Below are positions 5,508 through 5,551 of a stretch of DNA of 5,551 nt, piece after piece (within the stretch, counting starts at the first letter, position 1; each line of letters starts with the position of its first letter). The stretch covers positions 1 to 5,551 of the forward strand of contig JABJBD010000149.1 in assembly GCA_018668795.1 (NCBI GenBank), given 5' to 3'. The position numbers and the translations under genes are program-made. This DNA is from Candidatus Puniceispirillum sp. (GTDB taxonomy: Bacteria; Pseudomonadota; Alphaproteobacteria; Puniceispirillales; Puniceispirillaceae). The notes below the pieces were generated by a model. The model saw only the letters and a program-made list of their open reading frames with translations. It searched no databases and had not been told where the DNA came from.

Positions 5508-5521
5508 GTTTTGCCCAAAAC
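5508..5521. promoter_or_regulatory. Possible operator palindrome upstream of the lyase-GST operon
   Basis: The arms GTTTTG and CAAAAC (complementary, separated by two bases) form a 14-bp dyad about 40 bp before the lyase-family start codon. A related sequence, TTGCCCCAAAAG (5525-5536), lies alongside. This could be a repressor site over the promoter, though no convincing -35/-10 pair can be picked out nearby. AT-rich short dyads arise easily by chance. Confidence 0.3.
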
Positions 5522-5551
5522 CATTTGCCCCAAAAGCATATGCACAGAAAG

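Overview
The window looks like a chromosomal segment of an alphaproteobacterium. It carries the secE-nusG-rplK-rplA-rplJ transcription/translation cluster on the minus strand, with proteins of clear alphaproteobacterial type and a moderate base composition (roughly half GC by eye). A marine lineage such as SAR116 would fit, but that is a guess from composition and protein style, not something shown here.

Layout. At 1-2653 (minus strand, transcribed right to left) lie secE, nusG, rplK, rplA and the first 132 codons of rplJ, which runs off the left edge. The genes are closely packed except for 278 nt between rplA and rplJ. That gap holds a recognisable L10 leader (the autoregulatory binding site for ribosomal protein L10), a T8 tract behind a small GC hairpin, and a second hairpin just ahead of the rplJ Shine-Dalgarno. 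At 2654-3026 is a non-coding divergent region with candidate -10 elements on both strands, short direct repeats and two mutually exclusive hairpins. No tRNA or tuf gene is found there. At 3027-3905 (plus strand) is a ten-helix DMT/EamA-family permease. At 3941-5467 (minus strand) is a two-gene operon: an isocitrate lyase/PEP mutase superfamily enzyme followed 30 nt later by a glutathione S-transferase-like protein. The last 84 nt hold that operon's leader and possible operator palindromes.

Functionally, SecE is part of the protein-export channel, NusG couples transcription to translation, and L11, L1 and L10 build the two flexible stalks of the 50S subunit. The leader upstream of rplJ should let L10 (with L7/L12) limit its own synthesis and that of genes beyond the left edge. 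The right half is ordinary accessory metabolism, and its substrates cannot be read from sequence. I see no mobile element, CRISPR array, phage gene or obviously novel multi-gene system. The points worth a second look are leader RNA structures and the uncharacterised lyase/GST pair.
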